Shown here piece by piece: positions 34,439 to 46,068 of a stretch of 64,000 bases of DNA. Each line of letters starts with the position of its first letter. Within the stretch, counting starts at the first letter, position 1. Location: assembly GCF_030052815.1 (NCBI RefSeq), contig NC_079496.1:42123593-42187592 (forward strand). Reading direction: 5' to 3'. The notes under the pieces were generated by a model. The model did no database searches, was not told the DNA's origin, and saw only the letters and a list, made by a program, of their open reading frames with translations. The stretch is from Hevea brasiliensis (lineage: Eukaryota > Streptophyta > Magnoliopsida > Malpighiales > Euphorbiaceae). Both the position numbers and the translations under genes were made by a program.

Positions 34439-34958
34439 CTTTGTCACGCCACTTTGAGGGTTTTTATCTCTTCTTCTTCATCTCTTATCAATTCAAAGAG
34501 ATTAGCCATCAATCTCTTGAATTAAGAACACTAGAAATTGTTTCTAGTGTCCTGTTTACATCTTTAATCTCTTAAAAGGCAGAACTTGATTTTCTAATTA
34601 ATAGAAAAAGCTTTAGAAGCTATTCAAGGGCTACCGTAGGTGTTCTTGGTGTGGACAAGCTAGAGGGACAACATCTGGTGTCCTGAAGACGAATCTCAAA
34701 GGCGCAGACACGCTGCAGTGCATCAAGAGGTTAGTGTAATCGTTCTTGATTTAATCTAGGGTTCTAAAATTAATTTGATTAATTTTAAAATCTTAAATGG
34801 CAAATACAGATCCAAAAACATATTAAAAGAGTTTAATATGTTGTTTATCATTGAAATCAAATAGATAAAAATAAATCTTGCATGATGCATGTGACCCTAG
34901 GTGAAAATTTTTGAATTCAATGGTATAAACTTGTGTTTTTCACGCTTCCGTTCCTTCA
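34436..34958 (+). repeat. 3' LTR fragment of copia 2 (523 bp)
   Basis: Matches the last 522 bp of the 5' LTR (31859-32380) and ends CGTTCCTTCA next to TSD GGTGT. The fusion point shares ctcctttg with the LTR. Confidence 0.95.
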
Positions 34959-36697
34959 GGTGTGTCCCTATATCTTAATTGGTGTTGTTTTGTTTGATTG
35001 TAGGCATGATAACAAAAAAAAAAAGAGGTAAAATTAAAAGCAAAGATTATGGAGAAGAGAGCTTAAATGAAAAAGGCACACTACCAAGGGGAGCACCTTT
35101 AAACTTTACCATGAATTGATGTTGTGTTGATTAGATAAAGTGTGCATGTATTGAGTGAGATTTTTTTTTGAATAAATTATGTTGTGTTGATATTGATGAA
35201 GAAATGAATTCATGAATTGATGATTGGCTTTGATTTGTGAATATTGAATTGGAACTTGATGAATTTAAATTAATGGAAATGTGTGATGATGTGTAAATTG
35301 ATTGCATTGTTGGGATGATGATGCATTGTGTAATTGGAGTGCATGAATGTGCCATATGGTTGAATGAAGAGTGTGTGAGTGAGTGATTGATGTTTGCATG
35401 TTCATGTTGAATGTGAAAAGGGCAGTTATTTTTCACTTGCAGTGTGATTGGATTTTTTAAAATGGGTATACATTTATCTTGTGTGGGTGTAGGTTGTTAT
35501 GTGCTGTTATTGAGGAATAATTCCAAGTCTAGGTTCGGGGGTGCATTAATTTTTATTTTTTGGTTTATAGTTTAAGTCATTTTGTATAGTTTTGAGTTAC
35601 TTTGTCTTTTTCCTTTGTTGGATTAATTAGTGTTTTCATTTCTTTTGTGTTTACTGTGAAATGTGGTTGCATTATTGATTAGAATATCATAAGAAAATAA
35701 TTTTGGCCATTATTGAATTTAATTATTTCAATCTGAGTTTGAGAATTAAATCTATAGTTAAGTTGTTTAGATGATACGCTTAAATGGGATTCTATGCCAT
35801 TAATGATTAGTTTTGCTTCACCAACCTTACATGTTTATTTCATTTTATTTATTGAAGCAAAATGTAGATAGTGTGCTTAGGAGATTAAGCAAAATAGGCA
35901 AACAAAATTTCAATGTGAGAATGAATTAGTTACATAATTGGAGCATGCTTGGATCTTATTTCATATTCCTTCTTTGTGTATACAATTGTACATAAAAAAA
36001 AAAAAGAAAAATAGCTTAATAAAATTGCATAGTCTACTCTGCTAGTTTGAGTTATAACTAATGAGGAACATTGAGTCAAATGTTAGCTTGGATTATAAGT
36101 ATGTAAAGCATTGTAAATTTGTGAATTGTTGAGTAATCAGATGTCTTCATGACTAATTTAAGCATTCATGATGAGCCAGATAATTGACAATTTAGGGAAG
36201 AGTGTCAAAAAGTTATTCAGAGAAAAAAAAAATTTTTCAATAAATAAAGAAAAGTATAAAAATAAGGAATAGAATTTGAGAATTCTGGCATGCTTTGATT
36301 TAGCGTAATTGGTTTATTCTCTTAAATATTTTTTGAAGTATGTTAAGTTTTATATATCTCCAGAAATACTATCTCATTAGAAGAAATAGACTAATGAAAT
36401 TGCATGTTTAAAGTGTGGAGTAAGGAGTTTTATTGCTTTGTTGAAGTTTAAAGGAAGTAAACTAATTATTAATTGTCTAGAGTTTCATTTGAGTATGAAC
36501 AGGTTGAAATAATTAAACTATGGAATTTAATCTTTAAAGTTATGATTAGGGTGATTAAATTTAAGCATTTCAGCATAATTATTCTTTTCTAAGTTGATTT
36601 ATCAAAGATGCAATCATGTTTTGCAAGTTTTGAATTATATCAAATTTATCATTTGTGCTTTATTTTTTATTTTGCTTGAGGACAAGCAAAGATTCTA

Positions 36698-36720
36698 GTT
36701 TGGGGGTATTTGATCCATAG
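36698..36720 (+). other. Putative PPT and LTR start of Athila-like remnant
   Basis: The purine tract GTTTGGGGGTA, followed by TGATCCATAG, is the expected boundary of an Athila/Tat-type 3' LTR. Confidence 0.45.
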
Positions 36721-37187
36721 TATTTTAATAGTTTTTATCTATGTTAATTTTTTTTTTCATTTTTGGTCTTTTCGTTAATTTTTATTAGCATTTGTCAAAG
36801 TAATTAGCTTAAAATCCATTTTCTTTTATTCGATTAGATATTATTGTTTTTGTGTGAGGATTAACTAAAAGGGCTTTCTAGTGATGAAAAATTTGACAAA
36901 AAATAGAAGTTGGAGATTAAATAGAGTTCTAGGCAGTAAATCCCACAACTAAGCCATGGAAATTGGAGTAATTTCACACCCAAGCTATGGGAAGAATAAT
37001 AGAGTGAAAAGCATAGAAGCATTAAATCCCATAAACAGCTTATGGGATGGAGTTAGGTGCACAACCTACCTATGGAATGGAAAAATGTGCACAACTAGGC
37101 TGTGGAATGATGGAAAGCTACACAAACAGGTAGTGTGATGCTCTTTTTGAAAGAAAAATACACTAAAGGGTCAAAAATAGCAATTTT

Positions 37188-37641
37188 TGTAGCACCCCTC
37201 ACCCATCTACAGTGTACTGGAGCAAGGTGTGCCACATTCGGTGCCGGGGCACCCTATCTTATCCTGTCGTGTCCATTGTTAATTTTTAAACTTTATAGAA
37301 AATATGTAGTAATATTTTTTTTATCACAATTTATCTCTGTGGAAACCCGGGCAGAGCCTCCTCTGTTTTATTGGCATCTGGCGGGTTCCAATAGTTATCT
37401 ATCAAAAACAACTTCATATCATATCTATTCTATTCAATTTCAAGAAAATTAATATTTTTCATTCATTCATTCATATGGAAATTATACACAAAAAGTCACA
37501 AGTTTATTTTACAGTCTTAGAAATATCAATACAATTTGTTACATCATCAACTATAATTACATGAACTAAAATACTAATCTATACATGGGCCCTACCAAAA
37601 TATTATAACTGATGAGGAGACTCAGAACTCTAGACTGTAGC
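37188..37641 (-). repeat. Element B LTR, piece 1
   Basis: LTR 3' end in reverse orientation, interrupted by gypsy-1. The last five bases GTAGC (37637-37641) are the left TSD of gypsy-1. Confidence 0.85.
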
Positions 37642-40600
37642 TGTAACACCCCAAAGTTCGGTAGTGCGTTCTGCTGCTCCGGTGACCAGTGTTGTCCGGA
37701 CAGCTAGGATGCCTAGAACCGTACCTCAATATGAGTGAGGAGACATAAAATAATGAAATACAAGAAAAGAAAAACAAAGGAAAAATCATAGTAAAGAAAT
37801 GTAACCGAGTAAGTGAGCCGGGAAACCTAGCGATGGGTGACCGCACCGGGAAATCACGGCGTGGACCGTTGACTAACCACGAATGCGGGAACCACGGAAA
37901 ACATTTTTTGTACATAAATAGACCCTTATTGAAGTATAAATCTCATTAGAAAGATTAAAGAAAAATTAAATAATTAGTACAAAGAAAAGTGAGAAATCGA
38001 AAAACAGACAAAATACGGTGTTATCGAAAAATCGGGAAAGCCACCCGAATAGGGGCATGATGGTCATTTGACATCTCGAATTGTCTTTTGACCTAAATGT
38101 CCATTAAAAATAAATAGTATTACACTTAGAAAATGAAATGAAAAATTAATTTGGTGGTACCTAAAATAAATAGTGGAAATAATGGGTTAAATGTGGATTA
38201 GTTGAAAGTTAACTTATAATATGTTTTAATTTTAGTTAGTGGACCACTATAGGATTAATTAAACATGAAATATGGCTGAAGTGGTCCACTAACCATCTGA
38301 AATCCCATCTTCCTCAAATCCTCTCAAATGGCCGAATTGAAGAACCCTTGAAAACCTCCATTGACGTTTTCTTTGAGCTTGATTTCCTCTCTCCATTTCA
38401 ACTCCATTCACTTAGGTTCTTTCATGAAAAATGGTCTACACACCACAAGGAAGATATTAATACCAATTTTGGGAAGTTTGGTGAAGGTTTAGCAAGTTAC
38501 AAATAAAGGTAAGTTTGCATTTTTGAGAAATCCTTTGTTAAAGTTTTTGTGCATGTTATGGGTATTAGTTTGGTGAAGGAAAATTTTGAGTTTGAAAGGT
38601 TATTGTTATTTTCATTTTGGACAGCCATGGGTCACGTTTATGATGAGGTAATTGTGCATATAATTGATGGGAAAGAATGTTAATAATGGTGATTTAGTAA
38701 CTTAGTGAGTTATTGCATGTTTATATGGTGAATTATGCACTTTGATGGGAATTGGCATATGGTACGGCAATGTGATGTTGATGAATGATTTGTGGCAGCT
38801 TGTGGACACTTGAGAAATGGTGTATATTGAAGGAAGAGTGGGCAGAATATTGACCTAGAAGGATTGATGATATGTATGTGAATGAATGTTGTAAAGTGTA
38901 TGTAAAGTTTGTAATGTTTAGGTGTGGTTGTAATGGTATTTAGAAATTGTAATTGTGAATGATATTTGGTGTGTTGAGGGTGATTGGAATCTGCCCAAAA
39001 TAATGCTAATGTAATGTAGAAAATGTTTTTGGTAATGTGCCAAAACAGTTTGGTAGGGTATGGAAGTAAACCTTGCAAGGTGAGTATGTGTTTGAAGTTG
39101 GGGTGTGAAATGCATATTGAGGGCAGTGTATATTTTAGCCTATAACCTTGAATGTGTAACCTCAATTGGTATGAGACCAATTTGAGGTGAAACTAGGCAC
39201 AAAATGTGCCAACTTTCATTGAGAAACCATGCCAAAATTCTGCTTGCAAGGTGACCTAAAAAAATGACCAATTCGGATTAGGTGCAATTAGGACCTGAAA
39301 AATGACCAATTGGGCAGCAGTGAGTATTTAGGCCATAACTCACTCAAACCAGGTCCAATTGACCTGAAATTTTAACCATGAATAGTTAAGACCCATACCT
39401 ACAAGTCTTATGAAGACACCAAAACCCAGAAATGACCATAAGCAAGTCAAACAACTTGCACAAGTTCGGGTCCAAAAACTGGCCGAACCAGAATTGACCA
39501 ATTTGACCTAAAATTGACCTAAAATGGTACCACTTGACCAGCAATAGTGTAATGACCATAACTTGGTCTACTTAACTCGGATTGACCTGAAATTTTGCAC
39601 CGCGTGCAATAAGACCTAGATCTACAAGTTTGTAGTTTCGACCGAGACCCGAAAACCGAGGGAACTAGATCGTCCGGCTAGGTCAAACCAGTGTCCCGGA
39701 ATCCAGCAATTTGCATTAAAATGCACTAAACAAGGAAATGACTTTGGTAAAACATACCAAACCTAAAACCCTATCGAGTGTGACATATTAACGACACTAA
39801 AACCTAATTTACCTAAAACGCATCGAGGGTCGGTATATTAGGTGATTAAGCGAATAATTGAGTTCAGTGCATTATTTACCAAACCCCATCGATAGAGACA
39901 GTTTAATTTGGTACTAAAACACTTCAAATTGTGTTTCTCAGTTAACAAGGACTCAGCAAAAGGGAAAGAAATACTGAGTCAAGACCAGGAGACAAATATC
40001 AGAGGTTTGTGCACAACAACTGTTTCTTTTGAATTATTTTCAATGGAAATAAATATTGATTATTTGTATATCATTATTTTAAATTGTGGAAATGTGTTTG
40101 AGGAATATTTATTGATTGAAAAATATTGTGAATAGTTTGAAACTGTGAAAAATGGTTTGAATGACATTGATGGATACTTATTGATTAAAAAGCATTAGAA
40201 ATGGTTTGAAACCACAGCTATCATGTATATTGATTATATTCCTCTCTAGCTTGTCTAGTGGGATGAATTGAATTCCCTCTCTGGCTGAAGTGTTGAGGTG
40301 TGTGCCTGTTGAGGACGAATAGAATGAGTACTCATATTTTTGCTAGCTAGCCATGTTATTCCTCATTAGTCATCGACTTTTGGGATGAATTGAATACCTC
40401 ATTAGCCATCGGCTTTTGGGATGAATTGAATTATGGATCATGATTAAGCTGTGTGTGATTTACTGATGTGTATTGTGAGATTGTGAAATGGATTTTAAAC
40501 TCTCATTGACATATAGTGTCTTTTGAATTCAAACCTGATCTGACTTATGGAAAATCATTGTGATATTGAGAAATTGAGTTTAAATTCTTATTGACCTTTA

Positions 40601-41323
40601 TTGTCTTAAATTTGACTATGGTTTTAAGTATCCACTATTTACATGACTTATGAATTGTGATTTAAATTGTATTTGTTTAATGTTGTGCACCACTGAGATA
40701 TTGTCTCAGCGATAGCTTTATTCTTTATCGCAGTAGAGAGACAGGCAGGCGGCAGACTAGATTGCATATACATCCAATGAGGATTTCTGGTATTATGAGT
40801 ATACGATATTTTGCATTTTGTCTTGTAATGTATGACCTTTGTATGTACATATTGTTTTTGATTTTGAGCAGTTGTAAATTAAATTGTACCTTGAAGTTGT
40901 AAATTAATTATGAGTGTTTTGGATTGTAAAAGTTGTATTATATTTCCTTATCTCAGACTTTAAAAAATTCCTATGGAATTGAGTTGATAAATTGTTGTGT
41001 TGAGAAATGCATTGGAGTTGAGATTTGGGAAAATTATTGAAGTGCTTTTACGAGTTTTCAAGAAGCTGTTTTGTCCAAAATATAAATGGCACTCTGCCAA
41101 AATTTTCTGAAATTCCAAATAAACCAAATGAGTTAGTGGTTTCACTTGATTCACCAAAGTTTTTAATACACTGTAAATAGTGCTCACCATTTGTAAAAGA
41201 AGTAAGAAAAGTTTTTAAAATCCCTTGTAGTGTATTTAATGGGTTATCGATGAGACGGAGTTGGTAATTCATTAGGTATACTACGGGATCATGTTATGCC
41301 TTCTGAGAGGGTAGGGTGTGACA
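37642..41323 (+). repeat. 5' LTR of gypsy-1 (3682 bp)
   Basis: TGTAACACCCC...GGTGTGACA. By eye it differs from the 3' LTR at about a dozen isolated positions plus a few indel clusters (e.g. about 38065-38075 region sparse, 39655-39710, 40725-40800, 41050-41270). A 156-codon minus ORF (38710-39180) recurs in both LTRs but has no coding features. Confidence 0.96.
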
Positions 41324-41331
41324 TGTTTTAG

Positions 41332-41342
41332 TGGTATCGAGC
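41332..41342 (+). other. Primer-binding site of gypsy-1 (initiator tRNA-Met, one base missing)
   Basis: Reads TGGTATCGAGC where TGGTATCAGAGC is expected: the A of CAG is missing. The same CAG-to-CG change recurs in this window. Confidence 0.8.
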
Positions 41343-41509
41343 AATGTTTTTAAATTCTGTTTCACTGTTATTTGATTTTTCTTTCTTCATAGTACAAGCT
41401 GCTCAATATCATTGTTTGATACATACAATTACATTCTGATATAAATATGCACTAACGAGTAAGCATCCTTGTGTTATTTGTTCAGAAAGCTAAGATCCTC
41501 GCATTGAAT

Positions 41510-42720
41510 ATGGAAGAGGGTGATCGTTCAATCGTCGATCTATTGAGGCCGAGTGCAAGGGATGCCCTGAGCCTACAAAATGTTAGTGGTTCAAGAAGAC
41601 CCTGCGATCTGCAGATTTCTGCTCGATTCGCTCGTGAGATGGTGCAATGTTCGAGCAAATGGCTGGCAATGTGCCTACTCAAGTCCCAACACAGACACGG
41701 TGGTACAACCACGATCTCCTCTGAGGCGATATGACAAATTGATGAAGTATGGGGCTCTGAGTTTAAGAGGCGATAGATTCTATAGAAGCTGAGCAGTGGT
41801 TAGAGAGGATGGATAGGGTGTTCAAGAAACTTCATTGTGCAGAGGAGCTCGGACTTGAATACTCGGTATCCTTACTACAAGGGATGCTTATGGTGGTGGA
41901 AAACCATTCCCCACGATGCAGTAGAACTGCGATCTTGACTGGAATGACTTCCTCGGGAATTGAGGCGAAATACATCCACGATGCTTATGTAGACCGGAAA
42001 GCTGCAAGAGTTCCTAAGTCCAAAGCAGCGGATCGGTGGTGAGTATGAAAGAGAATTTTCCGTCTGAGCCATTATGCGATAAGTTTGCTTGCTACCAGAG
42101 AAAGATGCAAGAGGTTTGAAAGCGGCTTGAAGCCCGATGTCAGTACAAGTGCTCGGCTTCAAACACACTAACTTCTCTGAACTTGTTTCTCAAGCCCTAG
42201 AGTTGGAAAGAGTTGAGTTTGAGACCGCTCCGGAGAAAAAGAGATCGGAGAAGACAGAGAAAGAGGAAAATCAGAGAAACGAGTTCCGGTGGTCATCTTG
42301 GAAAGAGGAAGAACTATGGGGACATGGCGGAGGTGGCAAGAAGTGCGGAAGGGAAGATATTCGGGATAGAGACCTCCCTATCTGGTCGTGAGTGCAGAAG
42401 TTCCTACCCTCCCGCCAATGTGAAACTTGTGGAAAGAATCGTGGTGGAATGCATTACAAGGCTATTGGAGCTGTTATAGCTGTGGAGGCACCGGACACTT
42501 TGCCAAGGAGGCGCACGATGAGTCGCAGAGTTGGACCACCTCCTACTCTGCGAAGGGTCGATTCGAGCCACTGTCACGAAGCTCACAACCACCTAGCAGA
42601 GGTAGAGGCGGTAGAGGTAACCCAAAGCAGCCAAGGCACGATAAAGCAGTCGAGAACAAGGCAGTGCTCGATCGAGTTTATGCCATGAGACGAGAGAAGA
42701 GCGAGAGACATCGATGTTGT
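41510..42720 (+). pseudogene. gag: Gypsy-1 gag, multiply frameshifted
   Basis: An ATG at 41510 opens a short frame. Gag pieces then alternate between frames: a helical core around 41790-41890 with AEQWLERMDRVFKKLHC and SVSLLQG, a charged K/E/R region (about 42210-42330), and a zinc knuckle at about 42470 reading CYSCGGTGHFAKE whose last cysteine is lost to a frame change. At least six frame changes occur in 1.2 kb. In contrast the flanking LTRs are almost identical, which is hard to reconcile with decay after insertion. Confidence 0.82.
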
Positions 42721-45700
42721 GGCTGGTACCTTCTCAACTTTTAACGAGAATGTATTTGTGCTATTTGATCCGGTTCTACCCATTCTTATGTGAGTGCTAG
42801 CATCATTGATTGCATTCTTTGTTCCATGTACAAAAATGGACTTTGAGGTGCTAGTAACAAGTCCGCTAGGACAGAGAGTCGAGGTTAATAGGATGTATAG
42901 AGATTGCCCTTTGGTGATCCAAGGACACACTTTCTGTCGATTTCATTGAAATGCCCTTGAGATTATGATATCATCTTGGGCATGGATTGGTTAGCTAGGC
43001 ATCATGCCATGATTATTGTAGGTGAAAGCAGTCACTTTTGTCCTTCCTCATTAGAGTGATGTTGTAAGACATGGGGAAAGATAGTTATTGCCATCAAACA
43101 TCATTTCGTCTGCACTAGCCAGAAAAATGATCGAAAAGGGTGTGAAGCATACTTGGCACATGTGGTAGACACCCAAGTGAAGTCGGCATTGAAGGACATC
43201 CCTACAGTATATGACTTTCGGATGTGTTTCTGATGAATTGCCGGATTACCTCGGAAAGAGAAGTGCGATTTGAAATTAATGTTACGCACGGTGTGGATCC
43301 AATCTCCATAACGCCATACGAGAATGGCACCAGTGAGTTGAAGGAGTTGAAGATCTGATTACAAGAATTACTTGAAAAGGGCTTCATCCGTCCTAGTGTG
43401 TCACCTTGGGGAGCACCGGTGTTGTTTGTTAAGAAGAAGGATGGTACTCTCGCTTATGCATTGACTACGAGCGGTTGAATAGGGTGACAATAAAGAAGAT
43501 ATCCATTGCCTCGCATTGATGATCTGTTTGATCGATTGAAGGGTGCAGTATTCTCCAAAATTGATTTGCTATCTGTTTATCATCAGTTGAAGGTGAAAGA
43601 GCAGAGTATTCCAAAAACTGGTTTCAGAACTCGATTTGGCCAATATGAGTTTCTAGTAATGCCATTCGGGTTGACAAATGCTCCATATGCTTTTATGGAT
43701 CGATGAACACTATCTTGGACCATATCTTGATCAATTTGTGGTGGTGTTTATTGATGACATTTTGATATACTCGAGGAGTGCAGAGGAGCATGATAGACAT
43801 CTGCGGATTATGCTGCAGACTTTAAGGAGAAAGCAGTTATACGCCAAATTGTCGAAATGTGAATTTTGGCTGAAGGAAATCTCCTTTTTGGGACATGTTG
43901 TGTCGGTGAAGGATCAAGGTAGATTCCAGAAGGTAGAAGCTATCCTTAATTGGAAGCGCCGGGAACATCACGAGAAATTCACGATTTTAGGCTTAGTGGA
44001 TATTACCGTCGGTTTGTGAAGGATTCTCTATGTTATCTTCTCCAGACCAAAGCCGCTTGGAAAGATGTAAAATTTCAGTGGGTGATAAATGTCGTGAGTT
44101 TTGATGAGTTGAAGAGGTGCTTAGCGAAGCTCAGTTCTCACTTTACCTACTCGGGTAAAGAATACACGATTTATAGTGATGCTTTTCACAATGGGTTAGG
44201 CGTGTCTTGATGCAAGATCGAATGTCATTGCTTATGCATCACGCCATTGAAACCGCATGAGAGGAACTACCCAACACATGATCCGGAGTTAGCGACTATT
44301 GTTTTTGCTCTGAAGATCCGGAGACACTATTTGTATGGGGAGAAATGCTACATTTACACAGATCACAAGAGCTTGAAGTACTTAGGCACCCGGAAGGAAT
44401 TGAATTTGAGGCGGAGGAGATGGTTAGAACTCATTAAAGATTATGATTGCTTAATAGACTATCGGCCAGGGGAAAGCAAATGTGGTGGTGGCGCCTTAAG
44501 TCGCAAGACTATGGCAAGTCTCGAGTTTCTCCTTTGTCCATGGTATATGAATTGAAAGCACATCATGCGGTTTAGAGGTTGATGATGAGGGCGAGATAGT
44601 TGCATGGCATGTACGGCCGGTGTTGATTGATCGGTCAGAATGGCTGCCGCAGTGATGAAAAATATCGGAAGGCTGCTGAAAGAAGTTCGTGAGGCAAGAA
44701 ACCCGAATTCTCTGTGAGAGATAATGGTTTATTGCTACATCGAGCGAGTGTGCATTCCTAGTGATGTGGAATTGAGACAAACCATTTTGAAGGAAGCACA
44801 TGAGTCTCCATTTGCTATGCACCACTGGTGGAACTAAAATGTCAGAGAGGTGAAAGAGCATTCTTGGTGGATGGGCATGAAAAGAGATATAGCTGAATTC
44901 GTTTCCAAATGCCTAACTTGTCGCAAGTAAAGGCAAAACATCAAGTTCCACTGGTTTATTACATCCTTTGTCGATGCAGTGGAAATGGGAGCGAATAACT
45001 ATGGATTTTGTTACAGGACTTCCAAGGACACGAGTAGTCATGATGCGGTATGGGTTATAGTTGATGATTGACTAAGTCTGCTCACTTTTTGCCGATTCGG
45101 ATGGACTATAGCACGGAAAGATTGGCGGATTGTACATATATGAGATTGTAAAATTGCATGGAGTGCAGTATCAATTGTGTCAGCGAGAGATCCTAGGTTC
45201 ACTTCTAGATTCTAGGGTAGTCTTGAGAGCCCTAGGAACTAGATTGAACTTCAAAGACAAGATTCCACCCCGCAGACGGATGGCGATGCGAGAGGGTTAT
45301 TCGGATATTGGAGGATATGCTACGGGCTTGTGTGATTGAATTTGAAGGTAGTTGGGATACACACTTGCCTTTGATTGAGTTTGCTTATAACAACGACTAC
45401 CAATCAAGCATAGGAATGCCTCCATATGAAGCTTTGTATGGCGAAAGTGTAGAACTCCCTTATGTTGGGATGAAGTAGGTGAAAGGAAGATGATTGGACG
45501 AGAAATTGTCCAGACAGAGAGGAAAAGATCAGTTGATCGAGAGATAGACTCAAGGCTGCATCGGACCTTGAAGTCCTATGTTGATCTGAAGAGAAGAGAT
45601 ATTGAGTATGCGATGGGTGATAAGGTATTCCTCAAAGTTTCTCCTTGGAAGAGGATTATGAGATTTGGAGAAAGGGGAAACTAAGTCCTCGTTTCATCGG

Positions 45701-46035
45701 ACCATATGAAGTTACGGAAAGAGTGGGTCCTTTAGCATCAGGTTGGCATTACCTCGAGCTAGCAAGGATACACAGTGTCTTCCATGTGTCCATGTTAAGG
45801 AGTGCAGTCGACCCATCTCATGTACTAACGATTGAAGAGATTGAAGTAAATCGGACCTCTCATATGAGAAAGAACCCATAAAAATTCGGCATATGAGGTG
45901 AAGTAGGCGAGAACAAGCAGATACACACGGTTAAAGTCTTTGTGGAACCATCATTGGGCGAGAAGCAACTTGGGAACGTGAAGAGGATATGAGGAGACAG
46001 CACCCACGGCTATTCGAGAGACTAATGCGGTAAAA
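42721..46035 (+). pseudogene. pol: Gypsy-1 pol: protease, RT, RNase H, integrase, chromodomain (many frameshifts)
   Basis: Protease: the active-site segment LFDP...THSYVS at about 42760 has a one-base loss exactly in DPG; ILGMDWLARHHAM is at about 42976. [22 protein letters not shown] (about 43393), [26 protein letters not shown], then FIDD at 43746-43757 and GHVVS. RNase H: YTIYSDA (about 44163) to [16 protein letters not shown] (44339-44386). Integrase: H2C2 finger and core from about 44750 to 45450 in shifting frames, including MDFVTGLP, then KVFLKVSPWK (about 45625), PRFIGPYEV and VFHVSMLR. The tail with REATWEREEDM near 45960 is the end of a chromodomain. All catalytic regions can be found, but no two adjacent domains share an intact frame for long. 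Confidence 0.9.
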
Positions 46036-46049
46036 TTTGAGACGAATTT

Positions 46050-46068
46050 TATTTAAGGGGGGGAGAAT
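46050..46068 (+). other. Polypurine tract of gypsy-1
   Basis: AAGGGGGGGAGAAT lies directly before the 3' LTR start TGTAACACC. Confidence 0.85.

Larger units (their letters stand above)
30275..34958 (+). mobile_element. Ty1/copia element 2, Angela/BARE-like, with large internal deletion
   Basis: Flanked by perfect 5-bp TSDs GGTGT (30270-30274, 34959-34963). It consists of a full 5' LTR, primer site, a 1.7-kb leader, the start of gag and then only the last 0.5 kb of the 3' LTR. Pol and most of the 3' LTR are deleted. The long leader agrees with the BARE/Angela group. The LTR is the same family as copia 1 but better preserved. Confidence 0.95.
30224..37187 (+). mobile_element. Athila-like gypsy remnant: 3' region and LTR start, split by copia 2
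   Basis: Once copia 2 and one TSD are removed, 30224-30274 joins 34959 onward. The DNA is AT-rich and non-coding, with two 'gg(t)ttcgggggt'/'gtttgggggt' purine-rich tracts (about 35533 and 36698). The second follows 'gaggacaagcaaagattc' and is followed by TGATCCATAG, the usual form of a PPT plus LTR start in Athila/Tat-type elements. The putative LTR (36711-37187) is cut by element B. No protein domain is readable, so lineage assignment rests on the PPT context only. Confidence 0.5.

Noticed and set aside
35131..36660. Possible host gene in the AT-rich stretch between copia 2 and element B
   Set aside because: Only low-complexity frames (TGA/ATG-rich) are open. The purine tracts and LTR start at its right end fit an Athila-like 3' region.
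38710..39180. 156-codon minus-strand ORF, repeated exactly at 47135-47605
   Set aside because: It is identical only because the two LTRs are nearly identical. Its composition (His, Thr, Ile, Tyr-rich) mirrors the TG-rich plus strand and no domain is visible.
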